From Rhizoctonia solani (taxonomy: Eukaryota; Basidiomycota; Agaricomycetes; Cantharellales; Ceratobasidiaceae), in contig NC_057377.1 in the NCBI RefSeq assembly GCF_016906535.1, forward strand, positions 1,426,001-1,490,000: a stretch of 64,000 nucleotides of DNA. The letters are read 5' to 3'. Shown here in pieces: positions 20,484 through 33,531 of this stretch. The notes under the pieces were generated by a model. It saw nothing but the letters and a program-made list of their open reading frames with translations, did no database searches and was not told the origin of the DNA. How positions within the stretch are numbered: position 1 is the first letter of the stretch; every line of letters begins with the position of its first letter. The position numbers were made by a program, and so were the translations under genes.

Positions 20484-22410
20484 ATGCCGGATGAACACTC
20501 GTTTGACGTGGTAAGTAGTTGTCAAGAAATCAAATCAATAAATATAGCCGACTCCAATACTCACACATATTGTTTTTCATGCAGAGAATTGCACATACCT
20601 CACCTCTCTTCACTGCCTTGCCTCTTACCGGTGATAGGACAACTGGATGGACAACGTTTTGCAATGCAACTGGATATCCCTGCGACGGGATAGGTGAAAG
20701 CTCTGTTTCGACAGCCAAGGCTGATGCAACGATGAGCTTGAATTTTTGGGGGTCTCGAATCGAGCTCAGGGGCAGGTTAATTGGAGGAATGAATTTGGAC
20801 TGGGAGTTGGATGGCTCGAGTCGGTCCCCAAATGGTGAACAAGCGAGTAAGGAGGGTAGTATTAATGTGGGCGAGCCACTCGACCCCGAGCTATTGGCAG
20901 TTTTTGAAGGCCTAGACTCGAGCAAGGCTCATACGCTCAAATTCACTACACGACCGAGCCTCCCAAGTGCCAGGGTGTCGTTTAATGGTGCATTAGTATC
21001 GGTTGGGACAGGGATAACCGGGTATGTCTGTGCTTTTGAATACACAAAAATCTGTCTTCATGCTTTTTTTTCGGATCAGAGGCACCATGTCGATGACCTA
21101 CTTGGACGATGATAACCCGGCACTCGAATACAGTCAAACTCCTGGAGGCTGGGCCCGATACAACGAATATGAGTCTTCTACCTTTAATATCACTCAGCCC
21201 GAGGGGGTGACCAACCGGAAGTTCCAGTCCACCAAAGTGCCCGGAGAGAGTGTTACCATGAATTTCAACGGTGGGTTTGATAACGGATAAACCAAAAAAC
21301 CGTTGAATAACATAAATCATTGTAGGTACTCAGGTCTTAATATACGGCCCTTGCTACTCGTCGAATGGTGCATACGCTGTCACACTCGACCAAGAACAGG
21401 CAGTCATCTACAACGCTTCTACCAATGCATACTCTGCTCCAAGTGTTGCGTCTGTTGCTGGTGCATGCCTCCGTTACATGTCTCCCCCCTTGGCTCCAGA
21501 CCGTTTACACTATATCAGCATGGCCAATGTAGACGAAGGGCGTGAGACCAATCTCGATTGGGTGCTCATAGTCGGCGAGAGTGGCGGACAATCGATCAGT
21601 AGCGGAGAGAATCAGAAGAAACACAACGTTTCAGCTATTATAGGCGCTGTAGTAGGATCCGTCGCGTTACTCTTTGCTCTTGCTGCATTGTGGTGTGTAC
21701 TTCGATACCGCCGACGTCGGGTCAGGAAGGTTGCTGTACGAACATCATCTCGTGACGGATCGGACGAACACAAGACGAAGGGTATCGATCTTCTTTCAAC
21801 GGAAAGTAATATACCAAGGTTACTGGATGGAGAACGACACACCCCTAATCCTAGCCATATGAGCGCAAACTCTCTCACATTCAAGCATGTAGAGCCTTTC
21901 GAACTTCCCCCTCTTGTTGACAATGCAACGTCTCCAAAGTCTCCGTCAACCAGTGGCAGCTCTGTATCTTCTGCGCAACCCGCCCACCCAACATCCGCTC
22001 CCCGTGATTCGATCATGAGTATACCTATGGTGGAAATGACCACGCACAGACCAACAGAGGCCAGCACAGTATCCCCAACCCCAGCTCCTATTTCTGCACC
22101 AGAGATGCCTATTCCAGTCGCCCAACCAATTTCCCACGCTCAAAGTACGGAGCCGGCAGTGTCTTCATCTTCCCCGGCTACTCTGAACGATGCCGCTCGG
22201 CCACAACTAAATCAACCATCACCATCACACGCTAATTCTGGAGCAACTCCAGATCTTTCCCAGATCAGTTCTGACGTGAACCGGATTCTCGCGCAGCTCG
22301 GACAAATTCGGCGGAAAGGTCAGGGAGGTTATTCAGGTGATGATCTACAGGAGGCGGGTGATGATCCTGAAGTAGAGCCACCAGAGTATGGGAAGCACCG
22401 ACGTATCTGA
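20484..22410 (+). CDS. Single-pass membrane protein with beta-rich ectodomain and long Ser/Pro cytoplasmic tail
   Basis: Four exons, starting at 20484 with a 9-codon first exon, give roughly 580 residues. The ectodomain appears to hold two related beta-sandwich-like units: one with WTTFCNATG, SLNFWGSRIELRG and FEGLDSSKAHTL, and one with DNPALEYSQTPGGW, STFNITQPEG and VLIYGPCYSSNGAYAVTLD. A transmembrane helix follows (IIGAVVGSVALLFALAALWC) and then a stop-transfer RYRRRRVRK. The cytoplasmic tail is rich in Ser, Pro and Thr and ends with a charged segment. This layout, without a clear signal peptide, is common in agaricomycete proteins of unknown function often annotated only as transmembrane proteins. 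Sensing or wall contact is plausible but unproven. Confidence 0.72.
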
Positions 22411-22829
22411 GGGTTGTATTTTTATACTATTTTTCTTTCCTTGGGTATGGTTTGTCATTGGTTGTACATTAGATTTTGTTCAAAATAAACGGCGAGAATC
22501 GGCGATTACATTATGATTACATCATCCTTCGTGTGTCGCGTTCTTCGATGACTGGCATTTACTTATAAAAGCTTGGTATGTACGTGGTGCTTGGCGGCCC
22601 GTCCTTTGACCTGGCGACACCACACACCATTCTTACATCACTTCACCGGCTGACTAGCGAGGGCATCACACACACACGTCCATGTAAATTAATCCGCCTA
22701 TCTCGGGTTGATTGAACATCTCCAGAGTAGAAGCCTTGGCTATTTAAATACTTTAACCTGGAGCCTCATCCTCCACCCAACTTCATCTAACTACTCTACT
22801 GTTATATCCAAGTCTATCCTTTGCGGCTG
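22411..22829. other. Spacer between the membrane-protein and F-box genes
   Basis: It contains a short CA microsatellite near 22670-22677 and likely promoter and leader sequence for the gene at 22830. No gene is seen. Confidence 0.5.
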
Positions 22830-24579
22830 ATGCCTGCTAGTGCCATCACCTACATTCCTTTTGACGAGCTCGACGACCGCTTCACCAATGCACATCGATT
22901 CGGGCGTCCTCGTCGCCCAGAGGTTCTGCTCCTGCGGCCGAACCAAAAGAAGTTACTTCTCCTATGTCCGTTGCTGCCACCTAGCCCAACATTCGCCGAT
23001 GATCCATCCAAAGGCAAAAGACTGAGGCTACCCGCCGAGGCCTGGCAAAGAGTGTTGCTCTTTGCAATGCAAGCCGAACACGATGAAGGCTTACGTCGAG
23101 GGCCTACAGATGTGGGGAAAGTCAGATACTTATTGATCTGCAAGTCGTTCCAAGTGAGTTGACATCGGTATTGGTACCTCAAAGCAAATGGAGTCTAACA
23201 ACGTCATTGGCAAAAAGGCCCTAGCCACACCTCTGCTATACTCATCGGTTCGGATCTACTCTCTACGCGGACTCGAACTTTTCGCGAATACACTCGCCAA
23301 CGCCGATGCGAAGTGGGACTCGATTCGACGAATCCCTTATTCCACACCCGGACGTTGGGTACAGAGTCTTTCTTTGGCGCAGCTAGCACCATGCTCCTCG
23401 CTTGCGGTCGACTCGAATCTTGTCCGTGCGCTTCCTGTAATGCCTTTCCTCACGACCATCGAATTGGATGGTCGGTACGTAATGAGTTGGCGAGTGGCGG
23501 CCCTTATCCCCCGATCTCTCAAGGTTCTTTGCGGCATACGTGTCAAAGAAGAGATTCGATTTGAAGGTCTGAAGAGCTCCGAGGACGATGCACTCACTGC
23601 GCTTGTGCGTTCGCTACCGTTACTCGAGGAGCTTAGTGTTGAGGGGCCAGGGTTGGATATCGAAGAAGACGAAGTGTTCGAGGATGAGGGCCCAGAGGAG
23701 TCACGAACGAATTGGGATCAGGCCCTCCTACCCAACCTGAAGCAGTTGACTCTGCTCGATTGCCCATATACACCTATCTATCGAATGCTCACTCGGGCTT
23801 CGCTCCCCGCTCTCCGGGACCTGACTCTGACAACAACTCCAACCATTCAAGTCGAGGCTCCCGGCCCTGAACCTGGAGCCGCCCCTGCGCCTACTACAGA
23901 CTTTTCCGCATTCAACCACTCTACCCCTACGACTGTATTCCTTGAACATCATGGCAGCCAAGTCCATAGACTTTCACTTGTTCCAACTCAACAGTGGCCA
24001 CCTGCCCCTGCACCGGCCCCCGAAGATCTACTTTTACAATGCCCCGAAATTCGCGAACTGACTCTGTGCATGCCGCTTCCTTTGCGACTCTTACCCCCAG
24101 AATCGAGCAAACCTCGGGGTGCGGCCCCAGTTTCCCCCTTGCTTGCTCGCCTGGCCCTATCTCCTGAGCCGGGTGCTCGCCCCCCGACACCACCACCTCC
24201 ATCAACCAGTCCCACCCCATCCTATCCGCTCAGTACCCTTATCATTCCCGTCCCCACCCACGCGTTCCTTGCATGTCTCACCAGCCCATCACTCCAGAAC
24301 TTGCGTGAGGTCCGATTCAGTTCGGCAAAATGGCTTCGCAAAGGGATGGGTAGGACCGCTCAGGGTGCGGGGGTAAATGGGGAAATGATGCGCTGGAGGC
24401 GGGAATTGAAGCGGGGTGGGATCAAAGTTTTAGATTCTGAAGGTAAAGAAGAGATTGAGGAACCTATGGTATCAAGTCGTTCGATGATTGGCATATCCAG
24501 CCGAGGCAGTCGAGGCGGGGAAATCTTCAAACAAAAGGGTGTAACTGGCGCGAGACATGTGGTCTCTGGCCGTAGGTGA
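22830..24579 (+). CDS. F-box-like/leucine-rich protein
   Basis: Two exons (22830-23153 and 23218-24579) give 561 residues. After a short N-terminal region, LRLPAEAWQRVLLFAM...VRYLLICKSFQALATPLLYSSV matches the degenerate F-box pattern of agaricomycete proteins, an LPxE start and a closing SKSF-like element with PLLY. The rest has irregular leucine-rich segments (LPLLEELSVEGPGL, LLPNLKQLTLLDCP, LPALRDLTLTTTP, CPEIRELTLCMPL), interrupted by Pro/Ala-rich linkers. Such proteins usually act as substrate adaptors of SCF ubiquitin ligases; neither the Skp1 partner nor a target can be read here. The C-terminal tail is basic and Ser/Gly-rich. The start is ATG 22830; the frame extends upstream without another ATG. 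Confidence 0.65.
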
Positions 24580-24745
24580 AATCTACGGCAAGATTAATCT
24601 TTAGGTATTTTTAGCGTTGTATTTCCTAATTTTTTTCATAGCTTCATTTGTCTCAGTAGCTCTCTGGGTTGCGCGTGTATGTACATATTAGGTTTTAATG
24701 TCACAGCTCTTCACTTTATGCCGCGATGCGCTGACCAAGTAATTC

Positions 24746-24800
24746 CACGTGAGCTAGGGTTTATTTTCTACGCATTTATTGCGCGTTACGTACTCACGTG
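24746..24800. promoter_or_regulatory. Two CACGTG E-boxes upstream of DUT1
   Basis: CACGTG occurs at 24746-24751 and 24795-24800, both within 95 bases of the dUTPase start codon; the second sits in the palindrome TCACGTGA. They could bind a bHLH factor such as a Cbf1-type protein. That role is inference. Confidence 0.45.
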
Positions 24801-24838
24801 AGCGCAAGAGACGCGCCTTGACTTCACCCAGCGCAACG

Positions 24839-25619
24839 ATGAGCACAAAACGAACTGAGCCCCCCTCCCCTTCTGCGGCTCCTCGCCCCAGTAAGATTGC
24901 GAACACCGACTCGGAAGCTGCCCCCCCTCCAGCACCAGTTTCTCATTTGCTCATCAAGCGCTTGAGCGAAAAAGCCAAGCTCCCGACGCGGGGAAGCGCG
25001 CTTGCTGCTGGATATGACTTGTACAGGTGTGCAGAAAACCGTGATTTTCAAAATATCCGCTCTTTGACGCGTGTCAATCAATTCCGCCAGTGCCGAGCAA
25101 AAAACCATTCCTGCCCGAGGAAAGGCATTAGTCGATACTCAAATTTCAATCGCGGTGCCTGTTGGCACCTATGGGCGCGTGGCGCCGAGGAGCGGTCTCG
25201 GTCAGTGGCTAGCTTGAGAGAAACCTTTCGGGCTTGGAAAATCTGACATCTTAGTCTTTTCATTCCAGCCTCCAAGTTTATGATTGATACAGGTGCTGGA
25301 GTTATTGATGCCGACTACCGAGGAGTCGTTTTTGTTTTACTATTCAATCACTCTGACCAGGATTTCCAGGGTGGGTTTGAATTCTTTTCTTTGCTTGTGT
25401 AGCTACAGTGCTGAAACAGGAGGTTGTTTGTAGTGGAGGAAGGTGATCGTATTGCTCAGTTGATCATTGAAAAAATCCAAACGCCTGAAGTCATGGAAGT
25501 TCAGGTAAGCATAGTCTTTTCCATTCGTAGTATTATTCTTAATACGTTAGTAGGACCTCGAAGAGACCCTGCGTGGAGCTGGTGGGTTCGGTTCAACTGG
25601 AGGGCATGGGTCTCTTTAA
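24839..25619 (+). CDS. DUT1: dUTP diphosphatase (dUTPase)
   Basis: It hydrolyses dUTP to dUMP and pyrophosphate, keeping uracil out of DNA and supplying dUMP to thymidylate synthase. Five exons (24839-25026, 25091-25200, 25269-25370, 25434-25504, 25554-25619) give 178 residues, typical for the trimeric enzyme. All five conserved motifs are present: AAGYDLYS (1), [10 protein letters not shown] (2), [13 protein letters not shown] (3, with the catalytic Asp and stacking Tyr), [10 protein letters not shown] (4) and the P-loop-like [13 protein letters not shown] (5). A Pro/Ser-rich N-terminal extension of about 40 residues precedes the core; it is not clearly a mitochondrial presequence. The gene lies 260 bases after the F-box gene on the same strand. 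Confidence 0.93.
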
Positions 25620-26029
25620 GTGCAGTATTTACAATAAAATCTTATTTATTTATCTCAGCTGTCTGCCCCAAACGGGACAGAAGCTTATCAACTTCGTTTA
25701 TGCGGGGACACAAGTCTTTACTACATTCCAGTTGGGAATTATGACGAAAGTATGCCAAGATTAACGCGCGCTTAATGAGGGGCTTGCTATTTCTGTAACT
25801 ACGCGCCGACGCTTGCTTCTTGGCCACCATCTTCTTGTAATTCTATCGGTGAATTCACCAAATGCGCATAATATATCCAGTTCTGAGCATTCTAAATCGC
25901 CATTTGTGCTAGTGGCCGATATCTTCCCACTGGAATGTATGCATGCTTCGGCGTCGCCGACCATTGCGCTGCCGCATAAATCCACCCCCCAACTTTTCCA
26001 TGCCCCCCCCCTGATCCCTACTAGAGGCC
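25620..26029. other. Spacer between DUT1 and the GH51 gene
   Basis: No gene is seen. It holds likely 3' sequence of DUT1 and, in its C-rich distal end (25980-26015), promoter or leader sequence for the GH51 gene. Confidence 0.5.
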
Positions 26030-29000
26030 ATGATGAGAGTCGCAGTGGGTACTCTTGCCTTGGCGGTGTCTGCTTATGCCTTGGCGGCCCGGCAAAATGT
26101 GGCAAACACCCTGACCATCTCGACTAATGGCAGCGTCGCTAGCTCGCCGTTACTCTATGGTTATATGTATGAAGTACGGAATCTACTTGATTGATATAAA
26201 TAACGAATAAAGAGGCTGACCTTGGCACAGGATATTAATCACTCCGGAGATGGAGGATTGTACGCAGAACTTGTGAGTTGCACAGCATTGATCTGCACAG
26301 CATGCCGTGAATAACATCCTCGTCTATCGTAAGTTACAAAATCGTGCCTTTCAAGGACAGACTCCAGGCACGTCCGGCGCATTGTATGCATGGCACACCG
26401 TGGGTTCTGCATCCATCGCAGTCGTCAACAACACAGCGCCTGTATCCTCAGCACTGCCCAACTCACTAAGCTTAACCGTTGGCGCCGATGGCTCCGGGAG
26501 CGTTGGATTTAGTAATGAAGGGTATTGGGGGATAGGTATCACCGAGGGTGTTACTTACAATGCCTCATTCTACGCGAAACTTCCTGCCAACTCGAAATTC
26601 ACTGCCAATGATAACGTCACTGTTCAGCTCTTGTCAGAATCGGGAGAGGTACTAGCGAGCGAGATTGTTCAAGGGTTGTCAGAGTCGTGGCAACAGTTCT
26701 CGGTCCGATTGGCCGCGAAAAAGACTCCGGAAAGCGCTGCGAACCGATTCGCTGTCACCCTGGATGGTGCGAACAAGAGTGGTCAAGTCATCTACTTCAC
26801 TCTGCTTTCATTGTTCCCGCCTACATGGAATGATCGGTGAGCAATATGCGTAAACTCTATTCGCTCTAGCGGTTTACCGTCTTTGCTCTTTCTTAGCCCG
26901 AATGGCTTGCGGAAAGATATTGTGCAGGCGCTAGCTGATGCAAAACCGTCTTTCTTCCGGTTCCCAGGCGGGTGAGTGTAATGCACATGTATGCGTCGAT
27001 CATTCACTTAGCAAATGAATTCACAACAGAAATAACCTAGAGTGAGTTACTCATAGCTATCATTGTGCTGAAATGCGAAAGTTGCTCACCAATCTTGTCC
27101 AGAGGAGAGGTTGTGAAAGATTTCTGGAACTGGACCAACACTATAGGCCCGTGAGTCATTTGGATTGGTTATCGCGTATCGCGCCTTACCGATTGAACTT
27201 TGTGAACTCACCTCGACAGACTAACGAACCGCCCTGGCCGCTTTGGAGATTGGACATATTGGAACACCGATGGGCTTGGCCTGATGGAGTACTTGTTGCT
27301 ATGTGAAGACCTAGGAATGGTGGGCGTCTATGTTGTTCAATATACTTTAGTGGCACCCTAAGTCCTTTCACTCTAGGAACTTATCATGGGTGTCTATGGT
27401 TAGTCTACCAGCCTTACGGGTATCTCGGCGCTCATAATGTGATCTACAGCCGGGTATAGTATCTTGGGAGAAACAGTCCCCGAAAGCCAATTGCAACCTT
27501 ATATCGACTTGGCCATTTCTCAGGTACGTTCCTCTTGATGTATGCTAGCTACATGATCATACTATATCAATCACTAGATCGAATTTGTGATGGGTGATGC
27601 TGAAACTAATGAATGGGGTAAATTGTGCCGTATTAATTTTCATTATTACGTTGCTGAGGGTTCGGTGATCTTGCAGCCGCACTACGGGCCAAGTATGGTC
27701 ACCCGGAGCCTTTCAAGTTAGAGTGAGTTTTGCCATTTATCACACACGCGCGCCACAGCCTTGGCATCTAACTAATTTCGCCCAGATATGTTGAAATCGG
27801 AAATGAAGGTATAGTGCATGATAACTGTGCGCGCTCCGTTTAATTATTTTTCTAACAGATTTGTACCGCACCGCGCCACAAAGCTATCTCGCTTACCGCT
27901 GGGCTGCGTTTGCCAATGCAATTTCGGCCAAGTACCCTCAGCTCAAGCTCATTTCCACCACAAACTACGGCGCAGCACTGAACCCAGCTCCGAAGTATGT
28001 TGACATTCACCACTATGAGGTATGAACACCTGCACCGCCATCATAGTCCCTTTGACGACATACTTTGCGCAACCCAGCGACCTTCGTACTTTATCAACCG
28101 ATACAACATGTACGATGATCGCGCATTGTATCCGTCCACAGTTCAGATGTAAGCGCCACCTCGTGATCTACTGCACACTTGACTCATTGCGTTTTGAATC
28201 CAGCTTTGAAGGAGAATACGCCGTCATTCGCAACAATACCAGCAGCGCTCGCCTAGAGTATCCAACGTTGGAGGCTGCTGTTGCTGAGGCTACGTTCATG
28301 GCTGGAATGGAAAAGAACTCGGATTTGGTTTTTGCTGCGGCATGTGAGCGACTGGTCATTATGAATTGGTTGCGAGGTTCGTGGTGCTGATGTGACGCGA
28401 TAGATGCACCGGTTCTGCAGCATGTAAACGGGACGCAGTGGGCTCCTGACTTGATTGGTACGTCTTAACCCACCAGGAGGCTACATGCGGTTGAATAATA
28501 ATGTATGCGCTGCACTTGCTCTAGCATATGATGCTTACAACATTATCAAAAGTCCTTCGTATTGGGTACAGCATGTGGGTCCGGTTCGATCTAGAACCGG
28601 AGTAGCCTAAATTTATCACCTATTGGTGGCAGATGTTTAGCGTTAACCGTGGAGACACCATCCTGTCTGTGAAATCTACAGCCAAAGTCAACCCTATCTA
28701 CTGGGTAGCGTCTAAAACGAAGACATCCGCATATGTCAAGGTACGGAGGCCTATTTTAGACATGGGGTAACTTCTAAAATATAGGGCCGCAGCTCACTAA
28801 CATTTTGAACACTGCAACTACACTCGGATTTAGTTTCCCCGATCTGAATATCGCTTCCAATGCCAGTGCTACGGTGCTCACGCATAGTAATTATTATGGT
28901 TGAGTCGGATTCCTGCTTGTTTTACGTTATTCGTCGGCTCATCGGATGTTTATCTGCCAGTCGTGAATACTCCTTCAAATCCGAATGCGGTCGTTCCCAA

Positions 29001-29085
29001 GGAAGTGCCGTTCACAGCCGGAAAGAGCTTCACTTTTGATGTTCCTGGGCAGAGCGTCGTGGTTCTTAAACTTGCGCTTGAATAG
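26030..29085 (+). CDS. Secreted alpha-L-arabinofuranosidase, GH51 family
   Basis: This extracellular enzyme releases terminal arabinose from arabinoxylan and arabinan in plant cell walls. It opens with a signal peptide (MMRVAVGTLALAVSAYALA, cleavage about residue 20), then TLTISTNGSVASSPLLYGYMYEDINHSGDGG in two exons, a strong GH51 N-terminal signature. A beta-sandwich segment with several N-glycosylation sites follows. Then come the catalytic barrel (FFRFPGGNNLEG), the acid/base Glu in YVEIGNEDLYRTA, and the nucleophile Glu in IFEGEYA. The C-terminal beta domain ends PFTAGKSFTFDVPGQ. About 17 short introns split the gene and many exons are under 60 bases. An acceptor at about 28792 (CCGCAG) keeps the frame open where a nearer AG would not. 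The length, about 640 residues, is normal for fungal GH51. Confidence 0.87.
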
Positions 29086-30308
29086 CATGCGCATATAATC
29101 TAGCCCTTTGGGTATGATTCCAGACGAGTCATATCACCAGGTGCAGTGATCAAAAGTGTAGTATTTTAAGTGGATTGATTGAATAATGCACGATGGGCAA
29201 TCAAGCAACAAGCGGACAGGCTGTTTTTTTAGTTGAGATTGGCATCCTAATCAGAGTCCGACGCGTTGCATAAAAATGATAAGTCATAGCCCCATTGTCC
29301 ACATGTTCTGTTGGAAAGTTGCCAGAACCGAATCCTCCAAGAATTTGATTGTGCCAACAATATATCTCGGCGCTCGGGAGCGGGGAAATTGAACCGAATT
29401 AGTTCAGGAGGTGAACCCATGGCGGGTCAGTCGGCTGATTTACACTGGACAAGAGATCCGCCCAGACCGAGTTCGACATGTACGGCTTTGAGTCGACATG
29501 AGGGGAGGGCACCAAAAACCCAAGTGTGGAAAGGCTGTGTATAGGCACCCTGACCAAGCTGTCGAATAGACAAATGGGATCAATGTTCGGCCAATACTCT
29601 GCCTCGCGACGTTTTTTTCCCTTCTCTTTGCGAGGGCGTGCAGTCCACGTGTATTAAAAGATCTCCAAGGAGTTCTCTTTACGTTGACAATAGTAGGACA
29701 GGAAAACATTGTACTAGCTGACGAGAGCGTGACGCAATGTATGGGAAGGTTACGAGTGTTCGAAACAGCGGTTGCCAACAGATGAGACATTTACGCACCA
29801 ATCCGAGGAGAGGGTGGGGCAGCGCTTATTGTGGTTGTCTCTCGCATCTCGCACTGATCTGACCCCATTTACATTCTGGATGGAGGACAAGCCTCAAGGC
29901 GCACAGCTTCGCCGCTTGACACGCTCCTGCTCGGGAACGTAGGATAACAAAGGGTTCCTCGGGCCCCCCTGCTTTTGGCCACATGTTGAATGCACCCTGG
30001 TTTCATCATGATCCCAATCATTTTATAGACCGCCCACTGCCCGTCACTCTGCAGTGGCATCCCGTCTGCTGCTGATTTCCTACGGGGTAATGAACACAAC
30101 ACCCTGCTGTTTGCGCCCCGACTGTGCTCTACCAGCTCTCACCAACTGTCCTTCGTGCATAGCCCAATTTCATCATTCATTTTAGCCGTCGGCCTGTGTT
30201 TTCAGTACGTCCCGCCTCTTGTCCTTAAAAGACCACTACTCATTCCTTCAAACAACAGTCTTTCATCGACTCTTTGACCTCCAATCTCCGGTCCTTACTA
30301 CCTTGCTA
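29086..30308. other. Intergenic region, 1.2 kb
   Basis: No gene is supported. Overlapping short frames at 29311-29790 on both strands lack motifs. The last 130 bases are CT-rich, as is common in basidiomycete promoters and leaders before the cyclin start. Confidence 0.5.
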
Positions 30309-31419
30309 ATGGCATACACCTCTGCCTATCTCACACCCCCTGATCTCAGCCCCGTATCACCCAGGATGGTACCGCCAACAGTCCGGCCTCGGTCTGGCGG
30401 CGACTCACGTTGGCAGCCGTACTACCCACGTGCTCGCTCATTGACACCTACCTCGGGCCTGCGATCATCGAGGTCAACAGACAGTATCCCGTCTACAAGT
30501 TCGTCGAACAAAACCTGGCCACAGCCTGCTCCAAAAAGTCGTTACCCCTATACTGCATATGATCCTGCGTCATACGCCCACCAGTATACGTCTCCCCCTG
30601 AACGAACTGAGATCGGCTCTAAATTCTACATTACACCCGATCCCAGCCCACGTCCAGTGCGACACGCGCGCAAGGCCAGCTATCCCGTTCCTCCGACTAT
30701 CGACGAAGAGTTCGTAACACATCGCTACCGAGCTGCCTTGCCTCCTACTCCCCCGCGCACGACTAGCAGAGCCTCTGCTGGCTCTGAGAAGAGCGCTCCA
30801 ATTCCTCCTTGTTCCATTGATGCACCTCATGCGCGTCAAGCGTTTACTAGTGAGTCGCTTACTTTCACAATCGCCCAACAGCGTCTAACGCAAAGTACAA
30901 GAACAACTTTACGATACTTTAATGTCCATCTACTACTGCTCAAACTCCCCTTCTTCGGCTCCCAAGGTGTATATGCCGGTGCCCGGTTCTCTTCCTGTCG
31001 ACCCCACCACACTGCAGTGGTTTACAACCGAGCTCATCAGGAGAGCATCGGTTCCGGGTGGAGTTCTTAAATTGGCCTTGTCATATATGGTTCGGGCACG
31101 CTCCGCCGCATTGCGTGCGTGCGAAGCTCAAGTCCCAGCTCCTATTTCGCCGCCCCCTTCTCCTCTTTACCCATCCCATATGGATTTCAGACGATCAAGA
31201 AGTCCTTGTGGATCGACCACTCTTCCCGGCCCCGAACTGGCCGATCCACGCCAGATGCTCCTAGGCGCACTCGTGCTTGCTCAAAAGTTCTTGATCGATG
31301 CTGCTTACACGAGTGCGACTTGGGGAAAGCTCAGCGGCTTGTCGGCCTCGAATGTGGCGGCTGTAGAGCGCACGCTTGGAACAGCCCTCGATTGGCGCCT
31401 TTGGGACCAGAGTCTTTGA
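30309..31419 (+). CDS. Cyclin-domain protein, Pho85/Pcl type
   Basis: Two exons (30309-30849 and 30896-31419) give 354 residues. The first half is a disordered Ser/Pro/Arg-rich region (for example SPVSPRMVPPTVRPRSGG) with several SP/TP sites. The second half is a cyclin box: EQLYDTLMSIYY, TTLQWFTTELIRRASVPGGVLKLALSYM, then a Pro-rich insertion, and LADPRQMLLGALVLAQKFLID followed by WGKLSGLSASNVAAVERTLG and LDWRLW. This order (Leu-rich helix, DPRxMLLGALVLAxKFL, W, LDWxL) is typical of PCL/Pas1-type cyclins that activate Pho85-like kinases. The acceptor at 30894-30895 is chosen because the nearer CAG would run into a stop. The kinase partner cannot be deduced. Confidence 0.75.
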
Positions 31420-33531
31420 ATCTTTTTGGACATTTAGTTTGGGTATCTTCGGGATGAATTTACAACGTTACAGATACATATATGGCCTATTTACTTTGTT
31501 TCTCTACGATTACTTACTGCACCATCACACCACAGCTTACTGTACTTGTATCCACACTCAGACCTTGCATTATCAAAGATGTCTTGCTAGCCATTATCAT
31601 CTTTTTCTCCTAGTGCTCTTCATGGAATTTGCACGTGAAAAGAACTGCGGTAATCCCCTCTTTTGGAAGTTCAACCAGGCGCCTCATGGGAATAGAATAG
31701 TCTAGGTCCGTTTGTTGGAGACTTCCCAAGCGTTCTGATGTGCAATGCACCCTCAAACTTTGCTCGGGCAGCTGGACATATTGTCTCTAAGCGACCAAAA
31801 CCGAGGTTTCCATTATTCACACGGCAGAAAAGTATAGGCTTGACTTTTTTTCATCTCAGGTCTAGTAGGGAGGCGTGCCCACGTTGTAAACACAGTGGTG
31901 ATCAATGAAAAGAGTGAAGATGGGGGCCCGCCAGGATGCAGGCTATTCATTCATTGAGCGATTTTGATTGACGTCACGAGGCTAAGCGTGTTCAGACCGC
32001 GGGGCAATCTGGCTAGAGCTAAGCGCCTTGATAGATGGGAGATGGGGGCGAAGCATTTGCATAGCTATATGTAGCCCGTTGGAAGAGTGGCGCGTGCGAC
32101 GATGATGCTTCTTCGCACAGGTCTCCACAGATATTGTATGTTCTAACTGCGGAAGACTATACAAAAAACTTGGTTTCCTCACCCTTTTTTTCTTCTTTTT
32201 CTAGAAAGGCCGTGTATCGTGATATATAGAGATCAAATTTACGGCCGCAAATTTCGATATGTGCAACTCCGAGATCTAATATAATACACGCATATAAGCC
32301 CGTTGGATCGTGGTTACCCCTGTCTCTAAACCAACCAAGGGGGTGAATGGTTTAGCATCAACAACGATATCGTTACCACGAGGAGAGTTCTAGAACTCAC
32401 CTGGTTAGTTTCCAGATGTTGCAGGAGCAAACATGCTCGCCAAGTTAGGTTATTGATATGTCACATGCGGCCAGCTGGAAGTTGTGATTTAAGTTTTCCC
32501 ACAATAATCTGAAATGCGTAATTTAGACTCTTGTGCACGCGACCCCCCGGTGATCAGAAAAACTCAAAAATATAATTTACACGTAATGAGGCCCTTGCAT
32601 GTGGCGTAACATTATGGGCCTAATCGAGGAAGAACGGGCCGTTAGCTAGCGCCGATAACGTTATCATCAGAACTCACTGGCCGTTCGAATGCTTTGTTTC
32701 GATTTTACGCATCATGGGCTCGTTCGTAGATGTGCATCGAGTTAGGGTCGATCGAAATTGTACAGCATTTACCCGAGTTTAAAGTAATGGTATGCAGTGA
32801 ACTTGTAATAATTTCTGAAGAAAATAAGATGAGTCTATGTCCGATGAAGAAATAAGGTAATGCATATTTGGACGTAATTATATAAGATTGACTTTGTCGA
32901 TACCATAATCACAAGTGATCGACAGAAGAAAATTTATTCCATAAATGGAAAAATAACATCCGGATTGATTTTCGTGAAACAATGGGTGTCACGTGGCTCA
33001 CGAGAAACATGTCTTAGCAAACGACCTATTCAACATTTCGATCTTTATCATCCCACACAATAATTGATGGTATAATATGACCGGTTCCTTAGAGCCTTTT
33101 TGTATGGAGCTCTTCTGACCTTGGCGGCTACTTGACGTTGAGAATCTCGTGTGTCCGGATGGTTTGTCTTGTCCTTTGTGTTGGCCCGACTGGCGATTGA
33201 AATTACTCGAGTCAGACCATAGCATACATGATCACAGTATTTGCCCTTGTTCTAACTAGGCCTAGGAATATTATGATAAAAATAGAGGGCAGTCGCTCGA
33301 ATTCTCGCCATTACGATCTTATTGCGCCAAGTATCCTCAACATTACAATCTCCTTTTCATTTGTGCTGTGTCTTCTTGAATATACCAATCTACTGGATCG
33401 TTTGTTGTCGAAAACACTGTCTTGTACTCAACCTCCGATACCATTCAATTTACTTGTCGCTACTCGCTGAGCTAGACTTATCAAGTGCTTACACCCTCAA
33501 CACTTGGCTAATTCCGCCCCGCGCGTTTATC
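31420..33531. other. Intergenic region, 2.1 kb, AT-rich in the middle
   Basis: I see no supported gene. The section 32200-33000 is AT-rich and dense in stops on both strands. The upstream in-frame extension of the kinase gene (from about 33322) has no ATG before 33532 and is probably promoter and leader. Confidence 0.55.
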
